From CAYWEM01 sp964457225 (GTDB taxonomy: Bacteria > Acidobacteriota > Aminicenantia > UBA2199), in the NCBI GenBank assembly GCA_964457225.1, contig CAYWEM010000024.1, positions 1 to 28,301 on the forward strand: DNA of 28,301 bases. The letters are read 5' to 3'. The notes beneath the pieces are model-generated. The model saw nothing but the letters and a program-made list of their open reading frames with translations. It had not been told where the DNA came from and did no database searches. Numbering within the stretch: position 1 is the stretch's first letter; each line of letters opens with the position of its first letter. Positions 16,892 to 25,094 of this stretch are shown here, piece by piece. A program made the translations under genes and the position numbers.

Positions 16892-18177
16892 CCTTTTTCA
16901 TCCACACCTTCGGCTGCCAGATGAACGTCAATGACAGTGAAAAAATGCGCTCTCTGCTGTTGCAGCAGGGTCACCTGCCTGCGGTCGATGCCGGTCAGGC
17001 CGAGGTGGTAATCGTCAACACCTGCGCGGTACGCAAAAAAGCCCAGGAGAAACTTTACTCCTACATCGGCCGCCTGCCGGTCAAGGCCAGGGTCATAGTA
17101 ACCGGTTGCGTCGCCCAGGTCGAGGCCGCTGAAATCAGGCGCCGCCTGCCCAGGGTCAGCGCGGTGCTGGGCACTCACCAGTGGCAGAAGATCGGCGAAT
17201 TCCTTGAAACCGGCGATAATTCACCCGGCCGGATACACACAGGTTTTTCCGCATCCTGGCGGGAATACACGCCCCTGGCCGAGGCCCGGGAAAACAACGT
17301 CACCGCCTACGTTTCCATCATGGAAGGCTGTGATAATTTCTGCTCCTACTGCATAGTACCCTATGCCCGCGGTCGGGAAACCTTCCGCCCGGCCCGGGCC
17401 ATACTCAATGAGATATCCCAGCTGGCGGGCAAAGGCTGCCCGGAAGTAATCCTGCTGGGACAGAACGTCAATCACTGGCAGGACCGTGACCTGGGCCTGG
17501 ATTTTCCAGCCCTGCTCGAGCTAATCGCCTCCCGGGGGGACATTCCCTGGCTGCGTTTTATTACATCCTACCCCGGCTATCATGAAGACCAAATCATCAG
17601 GGTCATGAGCCGCCACCCGGCTATTCTGCGTCACATCCACCTGCCGGCCCAGAGCGGTTCAACCAGGATACTGAAACTGATGAACCGTTCCTATGACCGC
17701 GGCACTTACCTTGGCATTATCGATCGTTTCCGCCGGGCCATGCCCGGGACCGGTTTCAGTTCCGATTTCATTGTCGGTTTCCCCGGGGAAAGTGAACACG
17801 ATTTCAAACTGACTTTGTCCCTTTTGGAAAAAGCAGCTTACGACTCGGTTTATTCTTTCGTTTATTCACCCCGGCCGGGGACGGCGGCGGCCCGCCTGCC
17901 TGATGACATCCCGCTTGAAATCAAGAAAGAACGCCTGCACCGCCTGCAGTCACTCCAGGAAGAAATACAGGCGGCCGCCAACCGTAACTGGCTGGGCCGT
18001 AGCATCAAGGTGCTGGTAAGCGGAACCCACCCCCACAGATCCGATGAATCCATCGGCCGTACCGAATGGAACCGGGTGGTAAACCTGAAACCGGCGCAGA
18101 GCCCGGGTTCATTTGTCCAGGTCCAAATAACACGTTACGGGCCGCATTCCTTGTCAGGCCGAGTGATCCCCGGCTGA
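16888..18177 (+). CDS. miaB: tRNA methylthiotransferase MiaB
   Basis: 429 aa. It is a radical-SAM methylthiotransferase that makes 2-methylthio-N6-isopentenyladenosine at position 37 of tRNAs. The N-terminal UPF0004 domain has cysteines Cys10, Cys46 and Cys74, ligands of the auxiliary cluster. The radical-SAM cluster motif is CDNFCSYC (148-155), followed by IVPYARGRE. The TRAM domain at the C-terminus contains GRTEWNRVVNL, closer to MiaB than to MtaB or RimO. It is coupled to recN through an ATGA overlap. Its last 24 bases overlap tail-to-tail with ligA on the other strand, so the two C-termini are encoded in the same DNA. Confidence 0.94.
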   Translation: MTFFIHTFGCQMNVNDSEKMRSLLLQQGHLPAVDAGQAEVVIVNTCAVRKKAQEKLYSYIGRLPVKARVIVTGCVAQVEAAEIRRRLPRVSAVLGTHQWQKIGEFLETGDNSPGRIHTGFSASWREYTPLAEARENNVTAYVSIMEGCDNFCSYCIVPYARGRETFRPARAILNEISQLAGKGCPEVILLGQNVNHWQDRDLGLDFPALLELIASRGDIPWLRFITSYPGYHEDQIIRVMSRHPAILRHIHLPAQSGSTRILKLMNRSYDRGTYLGIIDRFRRAMPGTGFSSDFIVGFPGESEHDFKLTLSLLEKAAYDSVYSFVYSPRPGTAAARLPDDIPLEIKKERLHRLQSLQEEIQAAANRNWLGRSIKVLVSGTHPHRSDESIGRTEWNRVVNLKPAQSPGSFVQVQITRYGPHSLSGRVIPG

Positions 18178-20205
18178 CAGAATTTCAAGAAACTCCTCTT
18201 CCGCAACAATTCGCACCCCAACCCGCTCGGCTTTTTTCAGTTTCGAACCCGGTTGTTCTCCGACCAGCAGGTGAGTGACCGCTGAACTGATCGTGTTGAC
18301 AACCCGCCCGCCGCGCCTTTCAATTTCCAGGGCGGCGGCGGCCCGCGGCTGAAATCCTCTCAGGGTACCGGTGATCACCCAGACCTGCCCTGATAAAGGC
18401 CCGTTCTTATCAGGCCAGTCTTTTTCCGCCGCCTTCAGGTTCAGACCCAGAGCCTGTAATTGGGCGAACAGGTCCAGGTTTCCCGGGTCGGAAAAATGCC
18501 CGATCAACCTCACGGCCAGTTGTTCGCCAACTCCCGGAACCGCTGTGAAAACCTGGGGATCGGCGTTCCGGGCGGCATCGACCAGGCTCTGCAGGCTGTT
18601 GAAGCCGGCTGTCACCAGGGCGGATGCCAGGGATGGTCCCAGGTCGGAAAAACCCAGGGCGGCCAGCAGTTTTTCCAGGGGCTTTTGCTTGCTTTTTTCC
18701 AGGGACCGGATCAGAGCGGCCGCTTTTTTTTCGGCAAACCCGGGGATTTTTTCCAGGCCGGCCCGGTCAAGGCGGTACAAATCCGGGATTGAACGCGCCA
18801 GCCCGGCTGCGAAGAGTTCGGCCACCGTTTTTTCGCCCAGGCCGACTATGTCCATCTGACCCCGGCCGCCGAAATGCACCAGGCCGCGCCTGAGCCGCTC
18901 GGGACAGTCTTCATTGCGGCAGAAGAGATGACCGCCTTCCCTGACCAACCGTGACCGGCAGAAGGGGCAGGCATCAGGCAGGATAAAAAAAGAACCGGCA
19001 TCCGACCTTTTTTCCAGTACTTCTTCCACGGCCGGAATTATTTCCCCGCGCTTGGAAACGGCCACCCGGTCCATAACATTCAACTGCAGGCTTTCAATGT
19101 AGTCCTGGTTGTGCAGGGTAGCCCGGCTGACCGTGCTTCCGGAAATGGCAACCGGCTCAAGCCTGGCCACCGGTGTCACCCGACCGTTTCGGCCCACCTG
19201 GATTTCTATGCCGAGCACCTTGCTGACCGCCTGGGGAGCATCGAACTTGAAGGCCATGGCCCAGCGGGGATGATGGGCGGTAGCGCCCAGGGCTTCACGA
19301 TAATCAAGATCATCCAGCTTGAAGACCAGTCCGTCGATATCATAGGACCTGGCCGGCCGATCAGCCGCCTTGGACGCTATGAAATCCGGCAGCTGATCCC
19401 AATCCAGGCAGTTCAGCCCCGGGAACAGGTTGAGCGCTTCCGCTTTCTCAGCCGGGGCGGAAAAAACGGTCAACCATGGATCTATCGGAAAGCCGAGTGT
19501 TTTGAGCCTCAGCAGGGCCCCAAGGTGCGACCGGCTCTTTTCCCCGCTGAAAAAAACTTCATGAGCGATAAAGCGCAGGGGGACCCCGGCCACGATACTG
19601 GAACGCAGTTGCCGCAGGGTGCCGGCGGCCAGGTTGCGCGGATTGGCATAGCGATTGTCCGCCTCGGCGTTCAGGCGCACAAAATCTGCATGAAGCAGAA
19701 ATATTTCCCCGCGTACCACCAGTTCCCCTGGATAATCCAGTAACAGCGGAACATCGCGCACGGTCATGACGTTGCCGGTGACCTCGTTACCGATCCGGCC
19801 GTCCCCCCTGGTCAGGGCCCGCTCCAGTCGTCCATCCCGGTAATATAAAACTATTGAAGCACCGTCTATCTTTTCTTCAGCGCTGATCAGGGTCATTTTT
19901 TCCCGGGCGGACATCATTTTCCGCCCCCAGGCAACAAGCGCGCCGAGCGCATAGACCTTGTCCAGGCTCAACACCGGGATTGCATGCTGAACCTGGGGAA
20001 AAGACTGATCAAGATCCGAACCTATTCTCTGCAGGGGGGAAGGCTGACAACGGAACTGCGGATATTTACCCTCGAGCGCGCTCAGTTCATCCCAGAGCCG
20101 GTCGTATTCCAGGTCGGAAATCTCGGGCCGGGCCAGTTGGTAGTAAAGATGCTGGTGCCGGAACAACTCCCGGCAGAGATACTCCATCCTTTTCTTGACG
20201 TCCAC
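18154..20205 (-). CDS. ligA: NAD-dependent DNA ligase LigA
   Basis: 683 aa from the GTG at 20205. LigA seals nicks in replication and repair using NAD+. Visible parts: the Ia domain with HLYYQLARPEISDLEYD, the adenylation lysine in EEKIDGAS (Lys112), an OB fold, a four-cysteine zinc finger (CPFCRSRL ... CRNEDC) near residues 400-425, helix-hairpin-helix repeats (IPGFAEKKAAALIRSL) and a C-terminal BRCT domain with the GGRVVNTISSAVTHLLVG block. Alternatives are a TTG at 20226 upstream of the -10 box and an ATG at 20187. GTG 20205 is preferred because VDVKKRMEYL aligns with the normal family start and coincides with the predicted transcription start. No Shine-Dalgarno is present, so a leaderless mRNA is possible. 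Confidence 0.95.
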   Translation of the reverse strand: MDVKKRMEYLCRELFRHQHLYYQLARPEISDLEYDRLWDELSALEGKYPQFRCQPSPLQRIGSDLDQSFPQVQHAIPVLSLDKVYALGALVAWGRKMMSAREKMTLISAEEKIDGASIVLYYRDGRLERALTRGDGRIGNEVTGNVMTVRDVPLLLDYPGELVVRGEIFLLHADFVRLNAEADNRYANPRNLAAGTLRQLRSSIVAGVPLRFIAHEVFFSGEKSRSHLGALLRLKTLGFPIDPWLTVFSAPAEKAEALNLFPGLNCLDWDQLPDFIASKAADRPARSYDIDGLVFKLDDLDYREALGATAHHPRWAMAFKFDAPQAVSKVLGIEIQVGRNGRVTPVARLEPVAISGSTVSRATLHNQDYIESLQLNVMDRVAVSKRGEIIPAVEEVLEKRSDAGSFFILPDACPFCRSRLVREGGHLFCRNEDCPERLRRGLVHFGGRGQMDIVGLGEKTVAELFAAGLARSIPDLYRLDRAGLEKIPGFAEKKAAALIRSLEKSKQKPLEKLLAALGFSDLGPSLASALVTAGFNSLQSLVDAARNADPQVFTAVPGVGEQLAVRLIGHFSDPGNLDLFAQLQALGLNLKAAEKDWPDKNGPLSGQVWVITGTLRGFQPRAAAALEIERRGGRVVNTISSAVTHLLVGEQPGSKLKKAERVGVRIVAEEEFLEILSAGDHSA

Positions 20206-20211
20206 AGCTGG

Positions 20212-20240
20212 ATTATACAACAGCAATCATCGAGGACCAA
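20212..20240 (-). promoter_or_regulatory. Promoter for ligA
   Basis: Minus strand TTGGTC (20240-20235), 17-bp spacer, perfect TATAAT (20217-20212). The predicted +1 is 20205, the first base of the preferred GTG start codon. Confidence 0.55.
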
Positions 20241-20285
20241 GATCATCGGAAGCTTGTTTTTATTTGCGGAAAAAGCCGAAACAAC

Positions 20286-20314
20286 TTGACAAAACAGCTC
20301 AAATTAATTAATAT
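20286..20314 (+). promoter_or_regulatory. Promoter for the DUF4388 gene
   Basis: Perfect TTGACA (20286-20291), 17-bp spacer, TAATAT (20309-20314, 4/6). The predicted +1 is about 20321, one base before the ATG at 20322. Divergent from the ligA promoter; the two -35 boxes are about 45 bp apart. Confidence 0.55.
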
Positions 20315-20321
20315 GCGCTCA

Positions 20322-20861
20322 ATGAGCTTACAAGGATCACTATCCTCGATCAACCTGGCCGACATACTGCAATTGGTGGCCAATTCCAAGCAGAGCGGCC
20401 GCTTTGTCATTTCCCAGCCGAACGGACAGCGCGGTTACATCTACTTCAACCAGGGGGAAATCCAGCATGCCGAATGCGAGGATTTCAGCGGTGAAGACGC
20501 CATTTTCACCCTGATCGCCTGGGGGGAAGGAGATTTCGTTTTCGAGAGCCAGACTTTTGAAACCGCCCATACCATCAGCCGCCCGATAACCACCCTGCTG
20601 ATGGAGGCGGCCCGGCGCATCGATGAATGGAAGCTCTTGAAGAAAAAGCTGGGCTCTATCGAAGCCATTCCCGAGTTCATCGCCATAGACAAGCAGGAAC
20701 GTCGTAAGATAACCCTTTCCACCCTGGAATGGCTGATCGTCTCGAAGATAAACGGCCGCAACTCGGTCAACACCATTTCCCGGGAAAGCGGTATTAACAT
20801 CTTCGACACGGCCCGCATCATCTACGGCATGATCGCCGGCGGCCTGATCAACCTGAAGTAA
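20322..20861 (+). CDS. DUF4388 (PATAN-like) domain protein
   Basis: 179 aa from the ATG at 20322. It opens MSLQGSLSSINLADILQLVA, the usual first residues of DUF4388 proteins, and continues with SGRFVISQPNGQRGYIYFNQGEIQHAE, matching the family's beta-rich core. The C-terminal half (about residues 110-179) is helical, with TLSTLEWLIVSKINGRNSVNTISRESGI resembling a winged-helix module. DUF4388 proteins are often linked to response regulators, gliding or two-component pathways; no such partner lies here. An upstream TTG (20286) and ATG (20313) fall within the promoter hexamers, so 20322 is preferred. No Shine-Dalgarno is seen, consistent with a leaderless transcript. Function is unknown. Confidence 0.83.
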   Translation: MSLQGSLSSINLADILQLVANSKQSGRFVISQPNGQRGYIYFNQGEIQHAECEDFSGEDAIFTLIAWGEGDFVFESQTFETAHTISRPITTLLMEAARRIDEWKLLKKKLGSIEAIPEFIAIDKQERRKITLSTLEWLIVSKINGRNSVNTISRESGINIFDTARIIYGMIAGGLINLK

Positions 20862-20913
20862 AATCCCGGTTTTTTTACTGGAACCTTTTATAAAGAATGA
20901 TTTTATCTGATAA

Positions 20914-20933
20914 CCGGCTGTCAATTCAGCCGG
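20914..20933. repeat. Perfect inverted repeat between DUF4388 gene and tyrS
   Basis: CCGGCTG, a 6-nt loop, then CAGCCGG: a 7-bp GC-rich perfect stem overlapping the last codons of tyrS in the convergent gap. There is no proper T-tract on either side, so it is a possible bidirectional or Rho-assisted terminator rather than a canonical one. Confidence 0.4.
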
Positions 20934-22126
20934 AAGAATCTCTTCTTGCCCAGGCGCAATACGCTGTTTGAACCAGGCTCAACCAGGGTTTCAGGATCAC
21001 TTACCCGGGAACCGTCAAGGCTTACTCCACCCTGGGCCAGCAGGCGCTTGGCTTCACCGCGGGAAGAAACCAGGCCGCGGCCGGCCAGAATTTCGATCAG
21101 GGGCGTGGCCGTTTTAAGAGAAACCGTTTCCATTTCATCAGGCACTTCTTTGGAACTGAAAACCCGCAGGAATTCCTCGCGGGCGGCCCTGGCTTCTGAT
21201 TCACCCTGGAAGTCGCGGCAGATCATTTCGGCCAGATCAAGCTTGAGTTGCATGGGATGGCTTTTACCTGCAGTGATTTCCTCACGCATTTCCCTGGTAC
21301 GGGTCAGGCCGACATCGGTCAGCAATTCGTAATAACGCAGCATCAGCTCGTCGTTGATCGACATCAGTTTGCCGAACATAGTGCGGGCCGGTTCGGTGAT
21401 GCCGACGTAATTGCCGAGACTTTTGCTCATCTTCTGGACTCCGTCAAGTCCTTCCAGCAAGGGCATGGTGATGACTATCTGCGGATCCTGGCCGTAGCTT
21501 TTCTGCAATTCCCGGCCCAGCAGCAGGTTGAAAGTCTGGTCAGTGCCGCCCAGTTCGACATCAGCCCGCAGAGCCACCGAATCATAGGCCTGCATCAGCG
21601 GATAGAGCATTTCGTGAATGTAAATCGGGTCACCGCGGCGATAGCGCCCGTTGAAGTCGTCACGTTCGAGCATGCGGGCCACGGTGGAAGAGGCGGCCAG
21701 TTTGACCAGTTCCACCGGGCTGAGAGCTCCCAGCCAGCGGGAATTGAAATCAACCACCGTTTCCTTTTCATCCAGCAGTTTGTATATCTGGCTGCGGTAG
21801 GTATCGGCGTTGGCCTGGATCTCGGCCGGGCTCAGGGGCAGGCGGACCTTGTTCCGGCCGGTGGGATCTCCGATCAGGCCGGTGAAATCACCGATCAGGA
21901 ACAGCACCCGGTGCCCAAGCTGCTGGAAATGGCGCATCTTGCGCACCAGCACCGAATGTCCCAGGTGCAGGTCCGGAGCGGTGGGATCGAAACCGGCTTT
22001 AACCAGCAAAGGCTTGTTGTCAGCCAGGGAACGGGACAGGCGGGCCGCCAGTTCCTGCTCGTTGATTATATCCACCGCGCCCTGGCGCAGTAGATCCATC
22101 TGCTGGTTGAGCGGCGGAAAACTCAT
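20921..22126 (-). CDS. tyrS: Tyrosyl-tRNA synthetase
   Basis: 401 aa. It is a class I aminoacyl-tRNA synthetase charging tRNA-Tyr. The HIGH motif appears as HLGH (54-57) after KAGFDPTAPDL, and KMSKS is intact at 232-236. The tyrosine-site motif GGTDQTFN lies at 193-200. A C-terminal S4 RNA-binding domain (about 335-401) ends in KRFFRLN. The KAGFDPTAPDLHLGH form indicates the TyrS2/TyrZ-like branch found in many Gram-negative bacteria. The ATG overlaps the stop of korC by ATGA, so tyrS is the last gene of the kor operon. No T-box or other leader is seen, as expected for an internal gene. Confidence 0.97.
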   Translation of the reverse strand: MSFPPLNQQMDLLRQGAVDIINEQELAARLSRSLADNKPLLVKAGFDPTAPDLHLGHSVLVRKMRHFQQLGHRVLFLIGDFTGLIGDPTGRNKVRLPLSPAEIQANADTYRSQIYKLLDEKETVVDFNSRWLGALSPVELVKLAASSTVARMLERDDFNGRYRRGDPIYIHEMLYPLMQAYDSVALRADVELGGTDQTFNLLLGRELQKSYGQDPQIVITMPLLEGLDGVQKMSKSLGNYVGITEPARTMFGKLMSINDELMLRYYELLTDVGLTRTREMREEITAGKSHPMQLKLDLAEMICRDFQGESEARAAREEFLRVFSSKEVPDEMETVSLKTATPLIEILAGRGLVSSRGEAKRLLAQGGVSLDGSRVSDPETLVEPGSNSVLRLGKKRFFRLN

Positions 22127-22659
22127 TTGACCAGGTTGACCCCCACTTCGATCGCCTTCAGGTTGAGATCCTCCATGCCCTTGGGCGCCCAGTGGCGAAT
22201 GTGTTCCACCATGTTTTCATAACTGATGATCGAGGTTATCCTCTGGGTTATGGCCAGGGTGATGACCGAGGTCAGGACCACGTTGCCCACGTTTTTCTTG
22301 GTCTCGTTGATGATCGGTATCTCGTAGATATTCCAGTTGTAGGTATTGCCGAGTTTCTTGACCAGGTGCGGATCGATGACCACGATGGCGTCCTCCCTGA
22401 TCCTTTCGCGGTAAAGATCAAAAGGCCTCTGGTCGGTGCAGAGAAAGAAATCAACCGCCACAGCGTGCGGAAAAACAATCGGCTCGTCATCGATGATCAC
22501 ATCGACCTTGGTCGGCCCCCCGCGCACGGCAGCAGTATAAGTCGGGCTTTCCAGGGCGTAACGGTTTTCCTTTTCCACGGCTATGTCGACCAGCAGGGCC
22601 CCGGCGGTGATAATGCCTTGGCCCCCGACCGCTCCGTAACGGATCTCGTACTTTTTCAT
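22123..22659 (-). CDS. korC: 2-oxoacid:ferredoxin oxidoreductase, gamma subunit
   Basis: 178 aa. The gamma domain of pyruvate/2-oxoacid ferredoxin oxidoreductases is recognised by RYGAVGGQGIITAGALL (7-23) and SPTYTAAVRGGPTKVDVIID. It is the smallest core subunit of the TPP-dependent complex that oxidatively decarboxylates 2-oxoacids and reduces ferredoxin. GGAGGTCAA precedes the ATG, and the start overlaps the stop of the beta gene by ATGA. The downstream overlap with tyrS has the same form. The substrate (2-oxoglutarate, branched-chain 2-oxoacid or other) cannot be settled by eye; the korDABC order favours a KOR/VOR-type enzyme. Confidence 0.9.
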   Translation of the reverse strand: MKKYEIRYGAVGGQGIITAGALLVDIAVEKENRYALESPTYTAAVRGGPTKVDVIIDDEPIVFPHAVAVDFFLCTDQRPFDLYRERIREDAIVVIDPHLVKKLGNTYNWNIYEIPIINETKKNVGNVVLTSVITLAITQRITSIISYENMVEHIRHWAPKGMEDLNLKAIEVGVNLVK

Positions 22660-23483
22660 TTGACCTCCTGGCCGGAAGCGCTTTTAACCAACTGGTTGAA
22701 GTACAAATCGGTGTATTCCGGCCGTTCAGTGGTTTCAACGAATATGCCCACCGGGAACTTGCCGAGCTTTTCTTCTTCCGACAGTGCCAGGTATTGATCC
22801 TTGCCCAGGGTCTGGGAGGCGATATGCTTGTTCATGACCAGCGGGCTCTTCATGCGGTTGCGCCGGCCCAGGTTGACGTGGCAGTTGCTCATCACTTCGA
22901 CCATGGAAAAACCCGGGTGCTGAAGTGATTTCTTTATCACCTGTTTCAGCGGAACCAGCCGGTTGACCGTTTCCCGGGCCACGAAAGTAGCCCTGGCGGC
23001 CATTACCAGTTCCACGGCGTCGAACCTGGGTTCTATGTTGCCGTAGGGTGTGGTTTCGGTGATCATTTTGCGCGGAGTCAGAGGCGATACCTGGCCTCCG
23101 GTCATACCGTATATGCCGTTGTTGATCAGAACCAGGTGGATGCCGATGTTGCGCCGGGCGGCATGGATCAGGTGATTGCCGCCGATGGCCAGGGCATCGC
23201 CGTCCCCGGAAATAACCACCACGGTTTTATCGGGGCGGGCCAGCTTCACCCCGGTGGCGAAAGTCAGGGCGCGGCCGTGAGTGGTGTGCAGGGTATTGGT
23301 GTTGAAATAAGTGGGCATACGTCCGGAGCAACCGATTCCAGCCACCACAATGATGTCGTTTGGATCCAGTTCCAATTCTGAAAAAGCCATGGCGATCGAC
23401 TTCAGGATTACCCCGTCACCACAGCCGGGGCACCATGGTGAAGGAAAGGTGCGGTAGCGGATGTACTTTTCATAATCTCTCAT
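22656..23483 (-). CDS. korB: 2-oxoacid:ferredoxin oxidoreductase, beta subunit (TPP-binding)
   Basis: 275 aa. The TPP/Mg-binding motif is visible as SGDGDALAIGG followed by VLINNGIYGMTGGQ (GDG...NN spacing). PWCPGCGDG (17-25) near the N-terminus is typical of KOR-type beta subunits. It carries the cofactor that decarboxylates the 2-oxoacid and passes electrons to the Fe-S subunit. The N-terminal CPGC cysteines and later ones may bind a proximal 4Fe-4S cluster. It starts a single base after the alpha gene ends and overlaps korC by ATGA. Confidence 0.94.
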   Translation of the reverse strand: MRDYEKYIRYRTFPSPWCPGCGDGVILKSIAMAFSELELDPNDIIVVAGIGCSGRMPTYFNTNTLHTTHGRALTFATGVKLARPDKTVVVISGDGDALAIGGNHLIHAARRNIGIHLVLINNGIYGMTGGQVSPLTPRKMITETTPYGNIEPRFDAVELVMAARATFVARETVNRLVPLKQVIKKSLQHPGFSMVEVMSNCHVNLGRRNRMKSPLVMNKHIASQTLGKDQYLALSEEEKLGKFPVGIFVETTERPEYTDLYFNQLVKSASGQEVK

Positions 23484-23484
23484 T

Positions 23485-24606
23485 TTACATCTCCTTGATG
23501 GCCGCGAGCACTTCCGAAGGCAGGAAGGGATTGCCGTTGGCCCGCAAAAGGGCTTTCTTGGTCACGGTATCAGGGGCCACTCGTTCGATTTCGTATTTCA
23601 TCTGGCCCATGTTCATTTCCACGGTCAGTACTTTCTTGATCTTTTTAAATTTCTCCTGCAGGGCCGCCTTGGGAAAAGGCCATATGGTCAAGGCCTGGAA
23701 AAGTCCGACCTTGATACCCTCGGCCCTGGCCTGGCGCACAGCGGCCAGGGCTGAGCGGGCCGAAACCCCGAAACTGAAAACCATGATCTCGGCGTCTTCC
23801 AGGTAATGTTCCCTGAACTTGATGATTTCATCGAGGTGATGATAGATTTTTTCCATTCGCAGACGCTGCATTTTGTCGGCGCTGGCCGCCTCGAAACAGG
23901 GCCAGCCGTGGGCATCGTGTTCCAACCCGTCGATGTGGATCGGGTAACCCTGGAAAAAATCAACCCGCGGCGGATTGTCGCCGATATTACGGTCGTAGAT
24001 GTTCAGATCGTCAATCTTCCCGGGTTTTTCCCAGAAAACCTCTATGTCGGCGGCATCGGGGATTTCGATATCCTCGTGGGCCTTGGCCTGTACTTCGTCA
24101 AGCATCAGAATGACCGGGTTCCAGAATTTTTCGGCCAGGTTGAATGCCCTTACCGTCTCACTGAACAATTCATCGGAAAAGGCCGGGTACAGAGCAATTA
24201 TCGGGTGGTCTCCATGAGTGCCCCAGCGGGCCTGCATCATGTCGGCCTGGGAAGGCTTGGTCGGCATGCCGGTGGAGGGGCCGCCGCGCATCACGTTGAC
24301 TATCACCAGGGGCACCTCGGCCATAACCGCCATGCCGATGTGTTCCTGCATCAGGGAAAAACCGGGTCCGCTGGTCGCGGTCAGGGCCTTTTTCCCGGCC
24401 AGTGAAGCCCCTATGCAGGCTCCCAGCGAAGCGATTTCGTCCTCCATCTGGATGAAAACCCGGTTCATTTTCGGCATTTCCCGGGACATGTAATGGGCTA
24501 TCTCCGAGGAAGGAGTTATCGGGTAACCGCCGAAAAAATCACAGCCGGCGGCCAGAGCGGCCTGGGCCACTATGATGTTGCCCTGCAGTACTTTCCGTTT
24601 GCTCAT
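23485..24606 (-). CDS. korA: 2-oxoacid:ferredoxin oxidoreductase, alpha subunit
   Basis: 373 aa. It contains the pyrimidine-binding domain hallmark GGYPITPSSEIAHY (26-39), the QMEDEIASLGACIGASLAG block and TATSGPGFSLMQE. The segment GGPSTGMPTKPSQADM is typical of KOR/VOR alpha chains. The C-terminal third is the transketolase-like domain that helps bind CoA. It pairs with the beta subunit to form the active site. ATGA overlap with the ferredoxin subunit upstream; one-base gap to korB downstream. The subunit is complete, with no missing motif. Confidence 0.94.
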   Translation of the reverse strand: MSKRKVLQGNIIVAQAALAAGCDFFGGYPITPSSEIAHYMSREMPKMNRVFIQMEDEIASLGACIGASLAGKKALTATSGPGFSLMQEHIGMAVMAEVPLVIVNVMRGGPSTGMPTKPSQADMMQARWGTHGDHPIIALYPAFSDELFSETVRAFNLAEKFWNPVILMLDEVQAKAHEDIEIPDAADIEVFWEKPGKIDDLNIYDRNIGDNPPRVDFFQGYPIHIDGLEHDAHGWPCFEAASADKMQRLRMEKIYHHLDEIIKFREHYLEDAEIMVFSFGVSARSALAAVRQARAEGIKVGLFQALTIWPFPKAALQEKFKKIKKVLTVEMNMGQMKYEIERVAPDTVTKKALLRANGNPFLPSEVLAAIKEM

Positions 24607-24905
24607 GATTTTTTCTCCTTGGTTTCATCCTGGTAGTTGACGAAAATGGCGAAATCGGGACAACGCATTTCACACATCTTGCAGCCGATGCAGTATTCCG
24701 GAGCATCGACCACCACGGTGATGCCGAACTTGTTGCCCGGATCATCAGTCAGCAACAGGGTTCCGGTCGGGCAGACATCGACGCACAAACCGCAGCCCTT
24801 GCAGTAAGCCGGAACCAGGGTAAGCTTGTTATCCTTTGGCGACGGCTTGCGTTTTTCCCTTCTCTGCAGGGCCTCCTCGATTACCTTCTTTTCCTCTTTT
24901 TCCAT
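24603..24905 (-). CDS. korD: 2-oxoacid:ferredoxin oxidoreductase, delta (2x 4Fe-4S ferredoxin) subunit
   Basis: 100 aa. Two full 4Fe-4S motifs are present: CKGCGLCVDVCP (35-46) and CIGCKMCEMRCP (72-83). It carries electrons from the TPP site to free ferredoxin. A lysine/glutamate-rich N-terminal extension of about 30 residues precedes the first cluster, longer than in a bare bacterial ferredoxin. AGAGGTG lies six bases before the ATG. It is the first gene of the korDABC-tyrS operon. Confidence 0.93.
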   Translation of the reverse strand: MEKEEKKVIEEALQRREKRKPSPKDNKLTLVPAYCKGCGLCVDVCPTGTLLLTDDPGNKFGITVVVDAPEYCIGCKMCEMRCPDFAIFVNYQDETKEKKS

Positions 24906-25004
24906 TTATTCACCTCTTTCTTTTTTTCCGGCCCTGGAAACGGTCGGGAACAGTCCTGCACGGAACCGAACCACCTTTTCGCAAGCGCCTGGGGAAAAGC
25001 TGAT

Positions 25005-25033
25005 ATTTTACCACAATCAAGGCCGCTGCTGAA
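25005..25033 (-). promoter_or_regulatory. Promoter candidate for the kor operon
   Basis: Minus strand TAAAAT (25010-25005, 5/6 to the -10 box) preceded at 17 bp by a weak -35, TTCAGC (25033-25028). Predicted start near 24998, leaving a leader of about 93 nt before korD. The remainder of the 189-bp gap (24906-25094) shows no other feature I can support. Confidence 0.35.
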
Positions 25034-25094
25034 GCTTTTGGATCCAATGATTGATACTTGTCTCCCCAGTCAGGCGAATCAGCATTCGGCGGCC

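Noticed and set aside
21248..22093. 281-aa open frame on the plus strand opposite tyrS
   Set aside because: It lies entirely inside tyrS on the other strand; GC-rich codon bias commonly leaves such frames open.
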